Positions 26,035 through 38,423 of a DNA stretch of 64,000 nt are shown piece after piece. Source of the DNA: Phoebastria nigripes (lineage: Eukaryota; Chordata; Aves; Procellariiformes; Diomedeidae). A model generated the notes under the pieces. The model saw nothing but the letters and a program-made list of their open reading frames with translations, made no database searches and was not told the DNA's origin. Both the position numbers and the translations under genes were made by a program. The stretch is taken from NCBI GenBank assembly GCA_035582835.1, contig JAYKAV010002790.1, positions 282,571 to 346,570 of the forward strand, read 5' to 3'. The stretch's first letter is position 1. Every line of letters begins with the position of its first letter.

Positions 26035-28491
26035 GTGAGCATAAAGAGGAAACATATTTTAACTCTTCTAAGTATTGGCATAAGAATGGATGAATATAGT
26101 CATGTGGGGAAGAATCATCAAGTATAGGAAGTGACAGTCAAGTCTCCAGTGTTCAGCAAAAGTTGGAAGACTTGCAGCATATTTGATTTAGATTAGAACT
26201 GCATCTTAAATTCAGAGAACTTTAAAACTAACTGGAAAATTTGATTAACTGAATTTGATAAGCTTTTTTCTTGCACATGTCAGGATCAGTGTCATTCTTC
26301 AGATGTTAGTACTACTAAACACTGATCAAACTGTCCAAAAGATACAAGTAATCTTTAGGTGCAGGTTTTTAAATTGCATCTTCTGTCTTCACTGTTGCAT
26401 GTAGGAAGTAGTAAGACTCCAGAAGTGAACAAGCTATTTGTTCACTTGTTAGTACCCACCCAGATGATAATGTCACTACAGCACTTTTCTATTTTATCAG
26501 GCAGTGTCAAGACTGAATTGGGGAAAAACAAATTGCTCTGTGTACTAACTTAAGCTAAGATAGATAGCTACTTTACTCAAAGTTATCTGTTTGAATAACT
26601 TCATATATTGTACAGTTTTAGTCTACAGACTTGGTAATGCACAGATAAGCTTGTGGTAACTTAGTTGAAAGTGGAATCCAACAGTTCCTTAAAACCCAAT
26701 TGATCCTTAAAATGAAAGATTCTTCTACATGAAGACAATGTGGCTGACAGACCAAATTAACTGGTCTGGTTAATAACTCCTTTATATGGTAAGCTAAACC
26801 TCAAAGTCCCTCTTTTCCCTTGGCTTGCCTGCTTCCTTTAACTGTTGCTGATGAACTGGCACAAAGTGATGCTTAGACAACTCTTCAAGAAAAAAGTCTG
26901 TAGGAGGAATATGATAAGAAATAAAGTAACAAGCCTTTTCCTGATCCCTTTAAAATAAGGAAGAAGGGTACACAGTGACAGAAATTAGTTAAATTAGCTA
27001 ATAATTTGTTTGCATTTGAACAAATAATTCCCAAACCCATCCACCTGTTAGTAAAACCTCGTATTTTAAGGCTCTTTATACTCAAAAATAATACCAAGAT
27101 TCTGCTTTGGGTTATGTCTTCCCTAAAGCTTCACCTGTCCATAACACTGCTATACATAAACTTCAATATGGGTTAAAAATAAATGCAAGTATCATCGGAA
27201 CAAAACCTAATGTGGAAGTGTAGTGACAGCTTGTGTTTTAGGTGGCATTTAAGACACAACAATGTAAAACTAAAACAAGGTTCTTGGTGCAGAGAAGTCC
27301 AGACAATATTAGTCCTAGTTCAGTTATGAATCAACTTGTTTAGGACTCTGAAGAGGTAGTTAAAATAGCTTAGCAAAAATTCAGGACAGCTTTCTTGTTT
27401 TCTAAGCATACTAAATCAGTTTATGGTTTTAAGTCCTGCCCACTTAAATATCCTGATAATCTGCTTTTGCCTTTCTGCTGGAACTGATACTGATGACTGG
27501 ACTTGAATCTTCAAGTAATATAGGTTCCACTCCCTGTGGATTAAGGAGAATATTTAAAGGCAAAAGAACTGCAGAGAGTATAAACATTCATAGAAATACC
27601 TTATGAACATCCTTACACTAAAATGAGGGGAATCCTCCTCCACTCTGGGCAGGGAAAAGTGCCCATCTGCAAACTGCCAGAAGCAGTTTGTGGCTGACAG
27701 TCACAAGCTTGTAAAGTGCAGTAGTGATGGGTCAAATGTTTTCACAATCTAACCTTGCTCATGTAGAGTTTAGATCTATAATTACGGAGACAGAAGAGTG
27801 CAGTGGGGTGGTATTTCCTTTGGAACCAAAGACAAGTGATTCCAAACGTGGCAGCCCTATGGTGAGCTAACAGGTGGCCGAGCCAGCTCAAAGCTGTGTC
27901 CAAAGGCCCCTTAGCATTGGTGAGCTTGGTCCCTCAGTAACTAAGATACCCTGACAAAATACAGCTCTAGGTATCCTGCATGCACACCTCTTCAGAGTGT
28001 ATGTTAAGGTACTTCTCAAAGCATGCACAAGAAAATGTAGAGTGGCTAGATGAGGCACCCTGATTTAGCTGGGGTTTTGAGGCTTATGGAAAAGGTACAA
28101 CTAAGTGCATCCAAACTGTAGCAGAAGCATAAAAAGGCCCCAAAAGGTAGAACACTACTATGAACAGTGTAATTGCCTATTATCTTTCCTGATGCAGAAA
28201 TGCACTTTAGCACTTGTAAGTCTTCCAAATGCAGGTGATGTTTATCCCCTGACTGCATACTAGATTAGAGTTGAAGTATCCTATTTGTAATCTGGGTAAC
28301 TAACTTTGTCTCAAACCTTTCTGGTAACTTTTTTCAACAAGCAAGTGTATGAGTGATGACCTGATGCATCTAAGCTGTTTGTGTCATGCTGATGAGACCA
28401 TAGAAGAGTTTTTGTATTTGCCCAGCTTCTAATAAGAATGTGTGACTATTAAAAAAAAAATCACTGACTTCTTTGCTTTCAACATTTTTAG
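26035..28491 (+). other. RAB32 intron 2 (2.46 kb)
   Basis: This is a phase-0 intron with donor GTGAGC and a weaker but acceptable acceptor, AACATTTTTAG. I see no coding segment, recognisable transposon or RNA gene inside it, only unique AT-rich sequence. Confidence 0.85.
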
Positions 28492-28641
28492 GACAACATC
28501 AACATAGATGAAGCTGCTCGATTCTTGGTGGAAAACATCCTTGCCAACTACAAAACCTTTCCCAATGAAGAGAATGATGTGGGGAAACCAAAACTGGACC
28601 TAGACCCATTGAAAGCAGAGAGTAAATCGCAGTGCTGCTAA
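28492..28641 (+). CDS. RAB32: RAB32 coding exon 3 (residues 170-218, stop)
   Basis: The last coding exon begins DNINIDEAARFLVE and ends KSQCC followed by TAA at 28639-28641. The segment EAARFLVENIL is the final alpha helix of the GTPase fold. In mammalian Rab32 this helix binds the PKA RII subunit and makes Rab32 an A-kinase anchoring protein. The alanine known to be needed for this (A185 in human) aligns with A178 here, by constant offset from the C terminus. The terminal Cys-Cys is the double geranylgeranylation site for membrane attachment, which separates RAB32 from RAB38, whose tail differs. The variable linker (VGKPKLDLDPLKAES) is of ordinary length. Confidence 0.96.
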   Translation, partial: DNINIDEAARFLVENILANYKTFPNEENDVGKPKLDLDPLKAESKSQCC

Positions 28642-30095
28642 TGCTACCACTGTTCAGTAAATGTGATGGGATGAGCAGCAAGACTGTTCCTTAAATCAAA
28701 CTGCTGCTATGGTGCTGTGTTGTGACAATCCATATGGGGTGTCTGGTATTATCTGAATAGGTGATTCTTGTGGGTGTTTACATACTCAGTTTCATGCTAA
28801 ACAAGAATATCTTGTGAGTTATCACTCCACTTGCTTGAGTGGCTGCATCTAAGTCTGATTAGTGTCCTCTTACTTGAGAACATAAGGTAGTGTTTACACT
28901 CCTAAAAAGGAACAAAGACAACATTCAGTGTCTAGTTTGCTTCTAGGACATATGCTACATTCCAAATAGGACTTGCTTACCATGGTTTTAGCTGAATAGA
29001 CACTTGCACCTTTACTGTAAACTCTTCCTTTGTCACCAGTAATGTCCCACTTAGCCTGACTTCTCACCTACACACTTGTCCCTATTTATTATCCCCCCAC
29101 CGTGAGGATCTGTCTCATTGCTAGTTCTCCTGGATCGAGACATCCCAGAAATATTGAAGGGGCCAATGACAGATGGGGAGGTATCTATCTTAGTGTGTTC
29201 ACTAGGACTGAGTGAAGTAGATGGCTTTTACCACTGAGTAAGAACAAGATGGGTAAATGGTTGTACTTAACAGGGGAAAGGCTTGGTTATAGAGATACTA
29301 ACAAAAATGCATCTCCAGCCATTGAAGGCAGAATATTTTCAGCTAATACTTTACTTATGAAACACACTAATGAATACAGTTGTACTGCTGGCACATAGTT
29401 ATAGTAACCTCACCCACATGCACATCCAGAAATAAACAGTATCCAGTAACTTTTTCATGCACTAACACTGAAAACTTTACCAAGAATGCAAAAAGTAAGT
29501 ATCTTACTGTTGTGTGATAATGAACTTGCTTCTTTTTCCTTCCATCTTGATGGTTCTGAATGCCATGAGGAGAGAGGTCTTGAAGGAAATAGGCTAGCAA
29601 GAACCAGTTAAGCTATCAAACCACACCCCCACACCCCCCCCAAGCTTTAACTTTTTCAATTTTAGAACAGTGCTGCACTCTTCTGACTACTCAGAGCTGG
29701 TGAACTGGCTTACCAGTTTGTAACTCTGTATACGGAGATGCTTATGTTTCCTTGTTATAAATCATATGTATTTCTGGCAGCAAGTGAAGATCAAAAGGAT
29801 TAGAGAGATTTCACGGTTCTTGAATACATTCTGGAACTCTGGCTCTGCTTGGCTGAAAGGCTTTGAAGCTCCTCTTTATTTTAAGGATTTCTTCTGTCCT
29901 GGTACTTCATTGCTACTGACTTTAGAAGTCTTATCTTGCTTGGTCTGATGGTGCTGATGTTTACTTAAACATCAGCATGAAGTATGTGCCAGATTGGATA
30001 TGCTTTAATCTGTATTGAGATTTCCTAGGCTGTCTTTTTTTCTAAAGAGTAATGTACTTTTTAAGAGACAAATAAATATATTTGGGCATCTTATG
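28642..30095 (+). other. RAB32: RAB32 3' UTR with poly(A) signals
   Basis: Non-coding sequence follows the stop. AATAAA at 30071-30076 lies before a GT-rich stretch (TATGTTGTTGGTGT) of the kind found just past cleavage sites, so the transcript probably ends near 30090-30095. A second AATAAA at 29431-29436 could serve a shorter form. A C-rich simple run lies at about 29623-29642. The end point is inferred; no transcript evidence is available here. Confidence 0.65.
30071..30076 (+). terminator. Poly(A) signal AATAAA of RAB32
   Basis: A canonical hexamer lies 1.43 kb after the RAB32 stop codon and is followed within 40 nt by a T/G-rich element. It is the best-placed signal for the major transcript end, with an alternative at 29431. 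Confidence 0.6.
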
Positions 30096-30289
30096 TATGT
30101 TGTTGGTGTACGCTTTTGAGAACATGAATCTTCACATCATGTGTCCCACCCTATACACAAATGCTTTCATTGACAACTTTATCTTCTAGTAGCTGCTATG
30201 TTAAAGGCTTATTTTAAATTACCACAGTAAGGCTTGGCATAAGCTAAAACTGGGTTTAACTAGCCTAGGATCACAAGAACCCTTTCATC

Positions 30290-30540
30290 TGAATTATCTT
30301 AGGAAGTCTTCTAAGCCAACATCCTTCTCCAAGCAAGGGCATACTAGGGTGCTCAGGCTTTCATGCAGTCTGGTCTTAAACCTTCAACAATGGAGACTGT
30401 ATGGCCCTAGGAAAGTTGTTTCAATGCCTGACTGTCCTCATGAGAGTTTATCTAGTCTGAACCTCTCTTAACTTCAACTTATGTCAATGGTCTCTCATCC
30501 TCCAACCATGTACCACTGTAAAGAATGTGTCTGTTAGGCT
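30290..30540 (-). repeat. CR1 LINE 3' fragment
   Basis: The order of phrases (AGGGTGCTCAGG-like, CAATGGAGACTG, TTTCAATGCCTGACTGTCCT, AGTCTGAACCTCTCTTA, CTCTCATCCTCC) follows the reverse complement of the avian CR1 3' UTR. Many substitutions and small gaps mark it as old. Borders are approximate. Confidence 0.7.
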
Positions 30541-33500
30541 TGTGCAGATTTATTGGACTCTTAAAGCTTGACTGCTACTTTAAAATTTTTTTGAAAGCCT
30601 GTAGCACTTCGGAAAGGAAGCTGTACCCCATCCATGTTCCTTGCTTGCTGGCTTGTTTGAGTTGTTAACCTTTCTAGCTAACCTGGAACTACCATAATCT
30701 TCCTGTTCAGTCACTTGTAGAACAACTCCATTTAGACTGTAAACTCACTTTTAATAAGCTGCTTAATCTCCAGTGCACTGTCTTTTTTAAACTGTAATTA
30801 GCTGCACGAATCCAGTAACTAGCCAGTGGAACATGTGCATAGCCTGTCTACTTGATGCTTCTTGACTAGATCAAAACATGATAAATCTTGATGGCCAGGC
30901 AAACAAGATGCAATTTCATGTTCAGCTGGCTTCAACTGTAAGTTTACTGAGCCTATGCAATATAACATGGAGCTTGTCACTAATGGGCAAAACAAGGCCA
31001 ATTCTTGAGTCTGTCTAGTATGGCATTGAAGGTTGGTCTACATTCAAATGCTAGTTTGTTAAACACCTACTTTACTGGGGAAACTGCCAGTGGAGGTAGC
31101 CTTTTTTTTTTTCTCCAAACAGCTACTGTGCTTTTTCTTGTTTTCAGATTCAACAGCAGAATGAAAACCAAACTTTGGAAGCTTTGGGACTCTACCTGAA
31201 TGCATGAATCTCATCTGGGTCCTGTCAGTGACAATGTAATCCTATGCAGATTAGTTTCACAAATGTCTAAATTTTTGCTTGAAGAGCTATTGCTGCTATG
31301 TTTAAGCACTTTCCTTATTCTGTATGTAGCTTGTGTTCTTCTAAAGCTCTACATGAATGTAGAATGGCCATAACTCAAACTGTGGTGGAGTATACTAGTT
31401 TTGATACAGGTTGTCACTGACTGGAGAAGCTGAGACAGGGTGAGGTTCAGGAACTATCATCTACAAAAATAAAAACCTGAAGGTTTAAAGGGACTGTGCA
31501 GATTGTATTACAGAGCAGACTCAGATATTTCCTAAGTCTAGTAGTATAAAAAACAATTTGACTTCTACCTGCATGATGGAGTCTTTTTTTTTTTTTCACC
31601 TTTCTGGGGAAAAAAAATTGAGCTTTAATAGATGGCTAGTATTCCTTCATGCTACAAATTGTATTTTCACTCCTATTCCTTGGAGGGGGCATTACTATGT
31701 TTGAGACTGTTGGGGTGGATCAGGAAATCTGATCCAGCCAGAAGCTGAAAACTATAATAAAAGACTGGTATTCTAGCCTGAGGAAGGGAATGGGAGCATC
31801 TCCCTGGTAGAGGAGAATAAGACTGTAGTTTGTGGAGAAGTGTTTAGGTCACTTAGACTAGTCATGAAGCCCTGTCCTAATTAACCCAAGAACTTTGATT
31901 TGGAAAGATACATGGAAGTTTAGACAGACCCAATTTAACTTCAGGCTAACAAGTTGAGCAAAAAGTGTCAGACCATTTGTTTTACATATACAGGATATAT
32001 AGTAAAGTGATGATTCATCTCAATCAGATAAGCATAGGCCCTATGCTATTTTATGTCATTATCACTTGCAATCTGAAATATGTCAATCTTAAATGAGCAA
32101 GTACCTGACTTCCTAGTCCCTATATTTAAGGGACAGTTTTGAGATGAAAAACTTGAGTAAAAATCTGAATCGGTGCCTCAGTAAAATGACTTTCCTGGTA
32201 TGTTTCCATCAACTAATTTCATAAAGACTGGAGATAGTATATAGTCTTCCTGGATTGTAGTTGTGCAGTATGTCTTTGCAGCTAATGCAAAGTCAGCCTC
32301 CATTCATTTAAAAAGCTTAATGAGGCATTACAATTGCTGACAAAACCAGAAAGGAGTTAGAGCAATTAGTGATCTTTCAGTATGGGATTTTCTAGGTGTA
32401 TCTTAACTGGAGTAGTAGAAAAATATGAGCTATTCCAAGCTCCAGAGTTTTGCTTGCTTAAACTTTGTGTCAGACCTATTGAATTGTAATAGCATTCAGT
32501 CTCCTTAAATTGAAAAAATCCTTGTTTATCTGTAGTGACTAATTGCTGGGAAATGGTTTGAGTCATTCTTACAGGCTCAGTGCCTGAGTAACCATTTGAT
32601 ATAAGGTGATAAGAGGAAATAATTACAAAAGAAATATGTGCAGTAAAATTATGGTATTGAATAGTGAAACATTTTGCTCTTAAAAACTGTTGCTCCCTTA
32701 TCTTTCTAGTCTTAACATCTTGCTAGTGACCTTGGTTCCAAAACAGAACTGGCTGTCTCTTTCTCCCTTTACAGAACACCTTATCTGGTACAGAAACACA
32801 GTTCTCTAAGTGTGTGTATGCCTTTGTCCTTCATATAATGTATTACTAAAGAATTTAAGAAATGGGGGTAGCAATATACTTTCAGGAGTAAAAAATATAT
32901 TAAAAAAATGCCAGTGAGATAAATAATGATTCTGAATTGAAATACATCATTTACTTGGCAGCACACAGAAGGTCACTTCAGACAGAGTTCTTTGTCCTGC
33001 AGCAGAATAATATTGAAAATAAGGAGCATACTAGATTCAGATCTGACTATGTAGTGAAGATTATTTGAAAGAAATTGTGCCTGTATTGTACATGACCATT
33101 ATAAAGCTCTGTTTGTAAGCTCACTTCTCTGTTTCAATTTGTGCCTAAACAGGAAAAAAAAAGTACTGTACTTGGTGTATTTTTAAACACATGATTATGG
33201 ACTCTTTTATCACCACCTAAAATAGTGTTCATTCGGTGAAAATTTCTAGCTTAGACAGCCTATGTGGCTTACATACTCATATGAATAAATTCTACTAGAT
33301 GGTTATTTTATCATTTTAGTCTGTGTACATACAAAATGCTTCCTGCCCCAACTACTTTAAGAAAAACTTCCTTTTTAGGTAGGGATGGTGTTTCAGATAA
33401 CTTTGGCTTGGGAGGTGTACAAGTAGAGGGCCAGCATCTCAATATTGGTTCCTTCATCCTTTTGCAAAGATAATAAGAGATGAGTATAGTGATCTTGCAT

Positions 33501-34549
33501 CTTTTTATCACTGGGTAAATAATCATTTGGCCTGAACACTAAATGAAATTAAAATACGCAGGATTCCTGGCCTTATTGCCCTTACTTTTTATTCCCTGTT
33601 ACAAGTTATCTGCTGTCATGTGGCATTTTAATATTAAGGGATTCTATCTATCTTTTATAGGTGCTAGGAAATGAAACAAAGTGTTCAGTCTTTTGATAAA
33701 ACATACAGGCTTCTTCTGTTTTGCCTCCTCATTTTTTTTTGGAACTTAGGAACTTTTAACCTGTTTGTTATCATGACCCTTCTGAAAGCTTAAGTTACGT
33801 TAATAATTGTCAGTCCTGTTGGAAAGCTCTTGGCTCCCTAAAGGTTAAAGATAGCATGGGCATTCTGCTAACTCTGTTTCTAAACTCCTCTGCCCTTCCT
33901 GGTATGTATCAAAATAGTATGTAGTGTCCATCCAGAATAATGGACTTTCAACCCCTCACATTCAGATGGGTTTGGTTTTTAACTTCTGTATTTCAAAAGT
34001 GTCCTGTAGACTGTGGTATTGAAGGTTACTCTGCAGTGTAGTACTTGGGCTGCATTATCCATTTCCATTGTTCATATTATGTCAAAGCATCTTTGGTTAT
34101 GATGAGTGAATTTTAATTGACAGTGCTATCCCAGCACTGATGTAGCAAAATGTCTGCCCCACCAAGATACATTCAGTCTTAACTTTAAATTACTATGCCT
34201 CAAACATGATTTTATACTTGGTCAGTGTTTATTCAGTACAGTATAACATTTAAATAGTTGCATTGTGCACAAAGATTACTTCCAGTCTCTTTTCCCTGGA
34301 CAGCATCTGGCTGGCTGAACTGCTAATGCTTCTATGGATATATGTACAGGCAAACTACTTTGCTTGAAACGTAAAGAATTTCTGTTTTCAACTGTGCTTT
34401 GCCTCAAGGTACCCAAAATCACTGCCTTCTAGTATTTAGTAGTTTCAGGAGCAAGGCCTTTGAGTCAGATTGTCCATCAGGATGCCATCTGTTTTCATTG
34501 GACTATTGTTTTAAGCACAATTAGATGAGGCTTACTATAGCTCAAGTGG

Positions 34550-34601
34550 TTATGATGGCACTTGTGCCGTAATCATATGTATGATGGCACAAGTGTCATA
34601 A
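34550..34601. repeat. Imperfect inverted repeat (hairpin)
   Basis: TTATGATGGCACTTGTGCC at 34550-34568 pairs with GGCACAAGTGTCATAA at 34586-34601, with a small bulge and a 17-nt loop. The 11-mer TATGATGGCAC is also present as a direct repeat at 34551 and 34580. It is too short and isolated to assign to a transposon. Confidence 0.6.
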
Positions 34602-35376
34602 TGACTTCTGTCATTTTTACATGTTTCAGAAGTTAGAGAATGTAAACTGCGTTGCAGTATTTTTTTTTTTTTTTAGAGAAGATGATTTGTTTTTACTTGG
34701 TAGATTGGAAGAACAAGTTTGAAGACATCTTACAGGTATATCTATTTATGGTCTTGTTCCTGACTTTTCTTGAAGAATGTTAATCACATTTATATTACAA
34801 AATATTTATGTAGCAATCTTATATTTTGCATTTTTAAAAATATAACTTTTTGCTTTTAGCCTGTATACACAACTGGAACCACACTTAAAACTGCACTGAA
34901 GTTAATCACTATTAAAAAGGATTTGCTATGATCTGCAGCATGCCTTGACTTAGAACAACACGACTTAATAGTTAACAGAATACAGCTGCTTATGAATAGT
35001 TTCAGTCTGTCTGTTCGAGGATGGTTTTGCTCAAGTTCAGTTCCCTGTCCTGTGTCACCTCAGCAGCCAACTGTTCCTAATTCTGTGTATGGGCTGCTCC
35101 TCCCAAGCTCTATCACACACTGCAGTCTCCTTTTTCTCAGTTGTTGCCACCCTCCACTCTCACTCTGCTAAATGAATTAATTTCAGAACCTAAATTTTCC
35201 TATCCTTTGATAAAAGAAATAAATCTCCAAGACCCAAACAAAGAAAACCAAAATCCACTCTACCTCCCTTTCATCTCCTATCTAACTTTGTAGCAACCTC
35301 ATGCTTGAAGATACAGCATCTGCTCTTACACAAGCTTTTGTGTCTAATTTTAACCCTTTTTTCATGGAAAACTTCC

Positions 35377-35740
35377 CAGAATCACAGCATGGCTGAGGTT
35401 GGAAGGGGCCTTGGGAGATCATAGAGTCCAACACCCCAGCTCAGAGCAGAGTCAGCTTGAGCAAGTTGTTCATGGCCATGTTCAGTTTGATGGAGACTCC
35501 ACAATCTTGTTGGAAAACCTGTTCCAGTGTTTGACCACCCATGCTGTAATTTAAAAAATAATTAAAAAAAANAAAATTAAAGTGGAATTTCCTGTACTTA
35601 AATTTTCATGTTGAATCTAATCNTGTCACTGGGTGCCTGTGAGAAGAATCTGAGTGTCTTTAGTCTCCCCATCAGGTATTTCTACACATTAAGATTTGCT
35701 CCCTACCACACTCCCAGGCCTTCTCTTCTTAACGTGAAAA
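35377..35740 (-). repeat. CR1 LINE 3' fragment
   Basis: The fragment begins at the CR1 3' terminus (CAGAATCACAGCATGG), followed by GAGGTTGGAAGGGGCC, AGTCCAACACCCCAGCTC, TGGAGACTCCACAAT and CTGTTCCAGTGTTTGACCAC. After an A-rich expansion near 35550-35580 it continues with CTCCCCATCAGGTA. All are landmarks of the reverse-complement CR1 3' UTR. Two single N bases (35572, 35623) fall inside. The right edge is approximate. Confidence 0.85.
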
Positions 35741-38383
35741 CTTTTTCCTGTCTTTTTCTGGAATCCTTGTGTAAAATCAGAGGAGAGTTAAGTCTGAGCT
35801 CCAAGACCCCTGAGGGGAGCTTTGGTAGTGTTCCTGTTCATAGTTACTTTTTTTCTGCTCTCTCCAACTAGTATTTGTAGCTACAAAAAAGTGCAAAATG
35901 TTTAGGACTAAAAGGCTGTTTTCCTGTAAGTGACTTGTGTGTGCTATAGCGGTTGACAATGTTAAGGAGATGGTTTAAGGAGAAAAAAAAAAAAAGCCAG
36001 TATTTTGAATGGTATCTTAGAAGAATNGTGACCAGAATGCCACCCATCCATCGCTAACCAGTACCTGTTATCTTAGTATCTGTTCAGCTACCTCCCAATG
36101 GGTTCCTGAGATACAACTGCACCGTTCTTCTTGTTTTATTGTCTTGTATATTTATTTCACATTTTCCAACTGTAAGGCTGCCTCTACCCTAACAACATTT
36201 CCCTTCAGGGAGCATCTGTCAGATATACTTCATGGCTTGAGACACTAGGCCAATGAAACAGCTGATTTGACCTTACAGATTCTTTGCCAGTTAGAAAACT
36301 AGCTTTTTTAAAATTCAGATTAACTTCTCTTTCCAAACAAGCTGCCCTTGTTGTTGCTATTAGGTTATGGAATTCTAAATTAAGTTCTTGGATAAATAAA
36401 AAGATGTAACTTGATGGATGCAAAACTTGAGATCCTTTCAAAGCACCTAGATACATGCTTTTAATGCCATCACCCTTTGCAAACAAACGTATTGTAGAAT
36501 TTTATGGTAGAAGGTGCATTTTGAACTTCATATGTAGCAGCTATCATGTAAGAGAGCAAAGAATGAAGGGGTCTGTAGCTTATGTACATTTTCTTCTGAT
36601 TTCTGTCCTTCCTCTTTCACCACCCAAAAATGTTTACAGACATATGCACTCAAATTTCCATTATTTTTCTGTTGTCTTTCATATAATTGTATTACAAAAA
36701 AATATATTTGCTAGGATGCTGCAAGCCTCACTGGTCATCTGCAATGGGACCAGGAAGGAAATTTTCCTCCTAGGAAAACTTTCACAGGTGCCTCTTACAC
36801 CGATGTTTCATAGATACTTTTCCATAGCAGTTTCTCTGCCCAGTGAGCATAGGAAAGGAAAGGAGACTCAGAGGAATAGGCAGAAATCACACATTATCTG
36901 AGGTGGTTTTATGTGTTCTGGGTGACAAACTCAGTCCTGTAAGTTCCATCCTCAGTCTGCAAGTTTGCATCAGCATCCAGCAAGGTGTGAAGGTTAACAG
37001 CCCTGCACTGGTACTGAAGTGGTAGCCAGCTGTTTGAACTCACCTCTGCCTCTGCTATTATTCATCTGCATGCCCTGATCAATATTTGATAGCATAATTG
37101 TCTGAAGAGAGACCAGCTGCTCGGTCTGAAAAGAAATAAATAAACCTGAAATGTTTTACTTGGTTCTCAAGCGAGAAGTGTCCCAAGGTACCTTATTTAA
37201 AATGGATGCTGTTGACATAATGCTGAAGGAAATGCAAAGATGCAGAAGAATTTTCCACTTTGATATTTAGAAGTATATATCTGGCCTTCTGTCATCTTGA
37301 TATAAATCAAGATCTGACATTTGTCTAAAATAAGCCTCTAGATGTAGCAACATCTTTGTATTTTTCCTTATATCTTTTATCTACTCATGCCCTCTGCAAC
37401 TTGACAAATGAATCGTCATTGATTTTTATATTTCAAAAAGACTTAGCTTGAATAAGCGAACAAGTATGTTCTGTTTTATCATGGATTTTTCATCATGCAC
37501 TACGGATTGGGAAACAGCAAATAGGTTAAGAGTTAGATATAGGAGTTGTTGGCAATAATGTAATCCCTGGAACGTGTCTGAAAAAGTCCACTTAGTTTAG
37601 TTGAAGTCAACTATCCGCTGAATTCAAAAGTAGCTCATTAATGTTAGGTTTACCTGACCTTGGTGGAACTCCATTCACTTTGGTAATCATAAGCTTCATA
37701 TCAGGAATTAATTAGTTGCATCATTTTGAAATTAAAAAAGAAAATAAGTACTTTCCAGCTCTAAAATCTCTCGAGGCTCCAGGACTAATTCTTTTTTGCT
37801 TCCTTCTCATGTGGTTTATATGTACTGGTGTAAAAAGGGGCAGAAAATTGCTACCATTTCAAATCGGTACTTCTTACTCTTGCTCTTTACTTGTTCAACA
37901 GAAACTTAGTCATGCGATTAGAATATTTATAACTAAAATGCACTTTTTAAATGTCTTTAGCTTTTTTCAAATTACTGTCTTTGGAAAGATCCTTGAAGCA
38001 TAAGCTCAGAAAGCGGCATTTCACCACCTTCAAAGCCAAGTCTTTTTCCGCAGGGGCACTTTGTACCAGATTTTTGGTTCCTTGAACGTGAGGACGGCGG
38101 CGAGGAGCCTGTCCCTGCTGCCCCCGCGCCGCCCCGCGGCGGGGACGGTGCGCGGGCGGGACGGGCGCGGGGCGTCACCCCTCACCCGACGCCCGCTGCC
38201 CTGAGGCGGCGGTGGCGGCCCCTCCTGCCGCCGCCTCCCTCCCTGCGCGGCGGGTGGCACCTGCCGCCGCGTCTCCTGCAGGCCCTTCCTCCCGCGGGGG
38301 CCGGCAATAATGCCGGGGGTGGGCTGGCCGCAGGCCTCCTGGGCCGCGGGGCGGCGCTGGCGCCGCTACCTCCGGCGGGCTGG

Positions 38384-38396
38384 GTCGCCCGGCAAC
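38384..38396 (+). promoter_or_regulatory. RFX-type X-box
   Basis: GTCGCC-C-GGCAAC matches the bipartite X-box consensus GTNRCC-(N0-3)-RGYAAC at every defined position, with a 1-nt spacer. It ends 27 bp before the ADGB ATG. RFX2/RFX3 and their partner FOXJ1 switch on genes for motile cilia and sperm flagella through such sites close to the start site. ADGB is known to be expressed with FOXJ1 in testis and ciliated tissue. The motif is seen directly; its use in this species is inferred. GC-rich background raises the chance of a fortuitous hit, but the AAC half is not GC-driven. Confidence 0.6.
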
Positions 38397-38423
38397 GCGG
38401 CGGACGCGGCGGGAACCGCGGCC

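Larger units (their letters stand above)
9062..30095 (+). other. RAB32: RAB32 gene, full transcription unit
   Basis: The locus has a CpG-island TATA promoter, a 5' UTR of about 250 nt and three coding exons joined by introns of 16.2 kb (phase 1) and 2.46 kb (phase 0). A 3' UTR of about 1.45 kb follows. The spliced frame gives 218 residues, against 225 in human RAB32. All four splice borders are consensus: CAG|GTAAGG, TTTCAG|G, AAG|GTGAGC and TTTTAG|G. The next gene downstream is ADGB in the same orientation, as in mammals, which supports RAB32 rather than its paralogue RAB38. Both ends of the transcript are inferred from the TATA box and the poly(A) signal. Confidence 0.93.
30096..38084. other. 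Intergenic region between RAB32 and ADGB
   Basis: This 8-kb AT-rich spacer holds two eroded CR1 fragments (30290-30540 and 35377-35740), an imperfect hairpin at 34550-34601 and several short A or T runs. A 148-codon frame at 36455-36901 has no recognisable domain and no codon pattern suggesting a gene. Nothing else can be named. Distal enhancers for either gene may lie here. Confidence 0.6.

Noticed and set aside
36455..36901. 148-codon frame on the + strand between the genes
   Set aside because: No recognisable domain and no promoter, poly(A) or splice signal. The composition is that of random AT-rich sequence.
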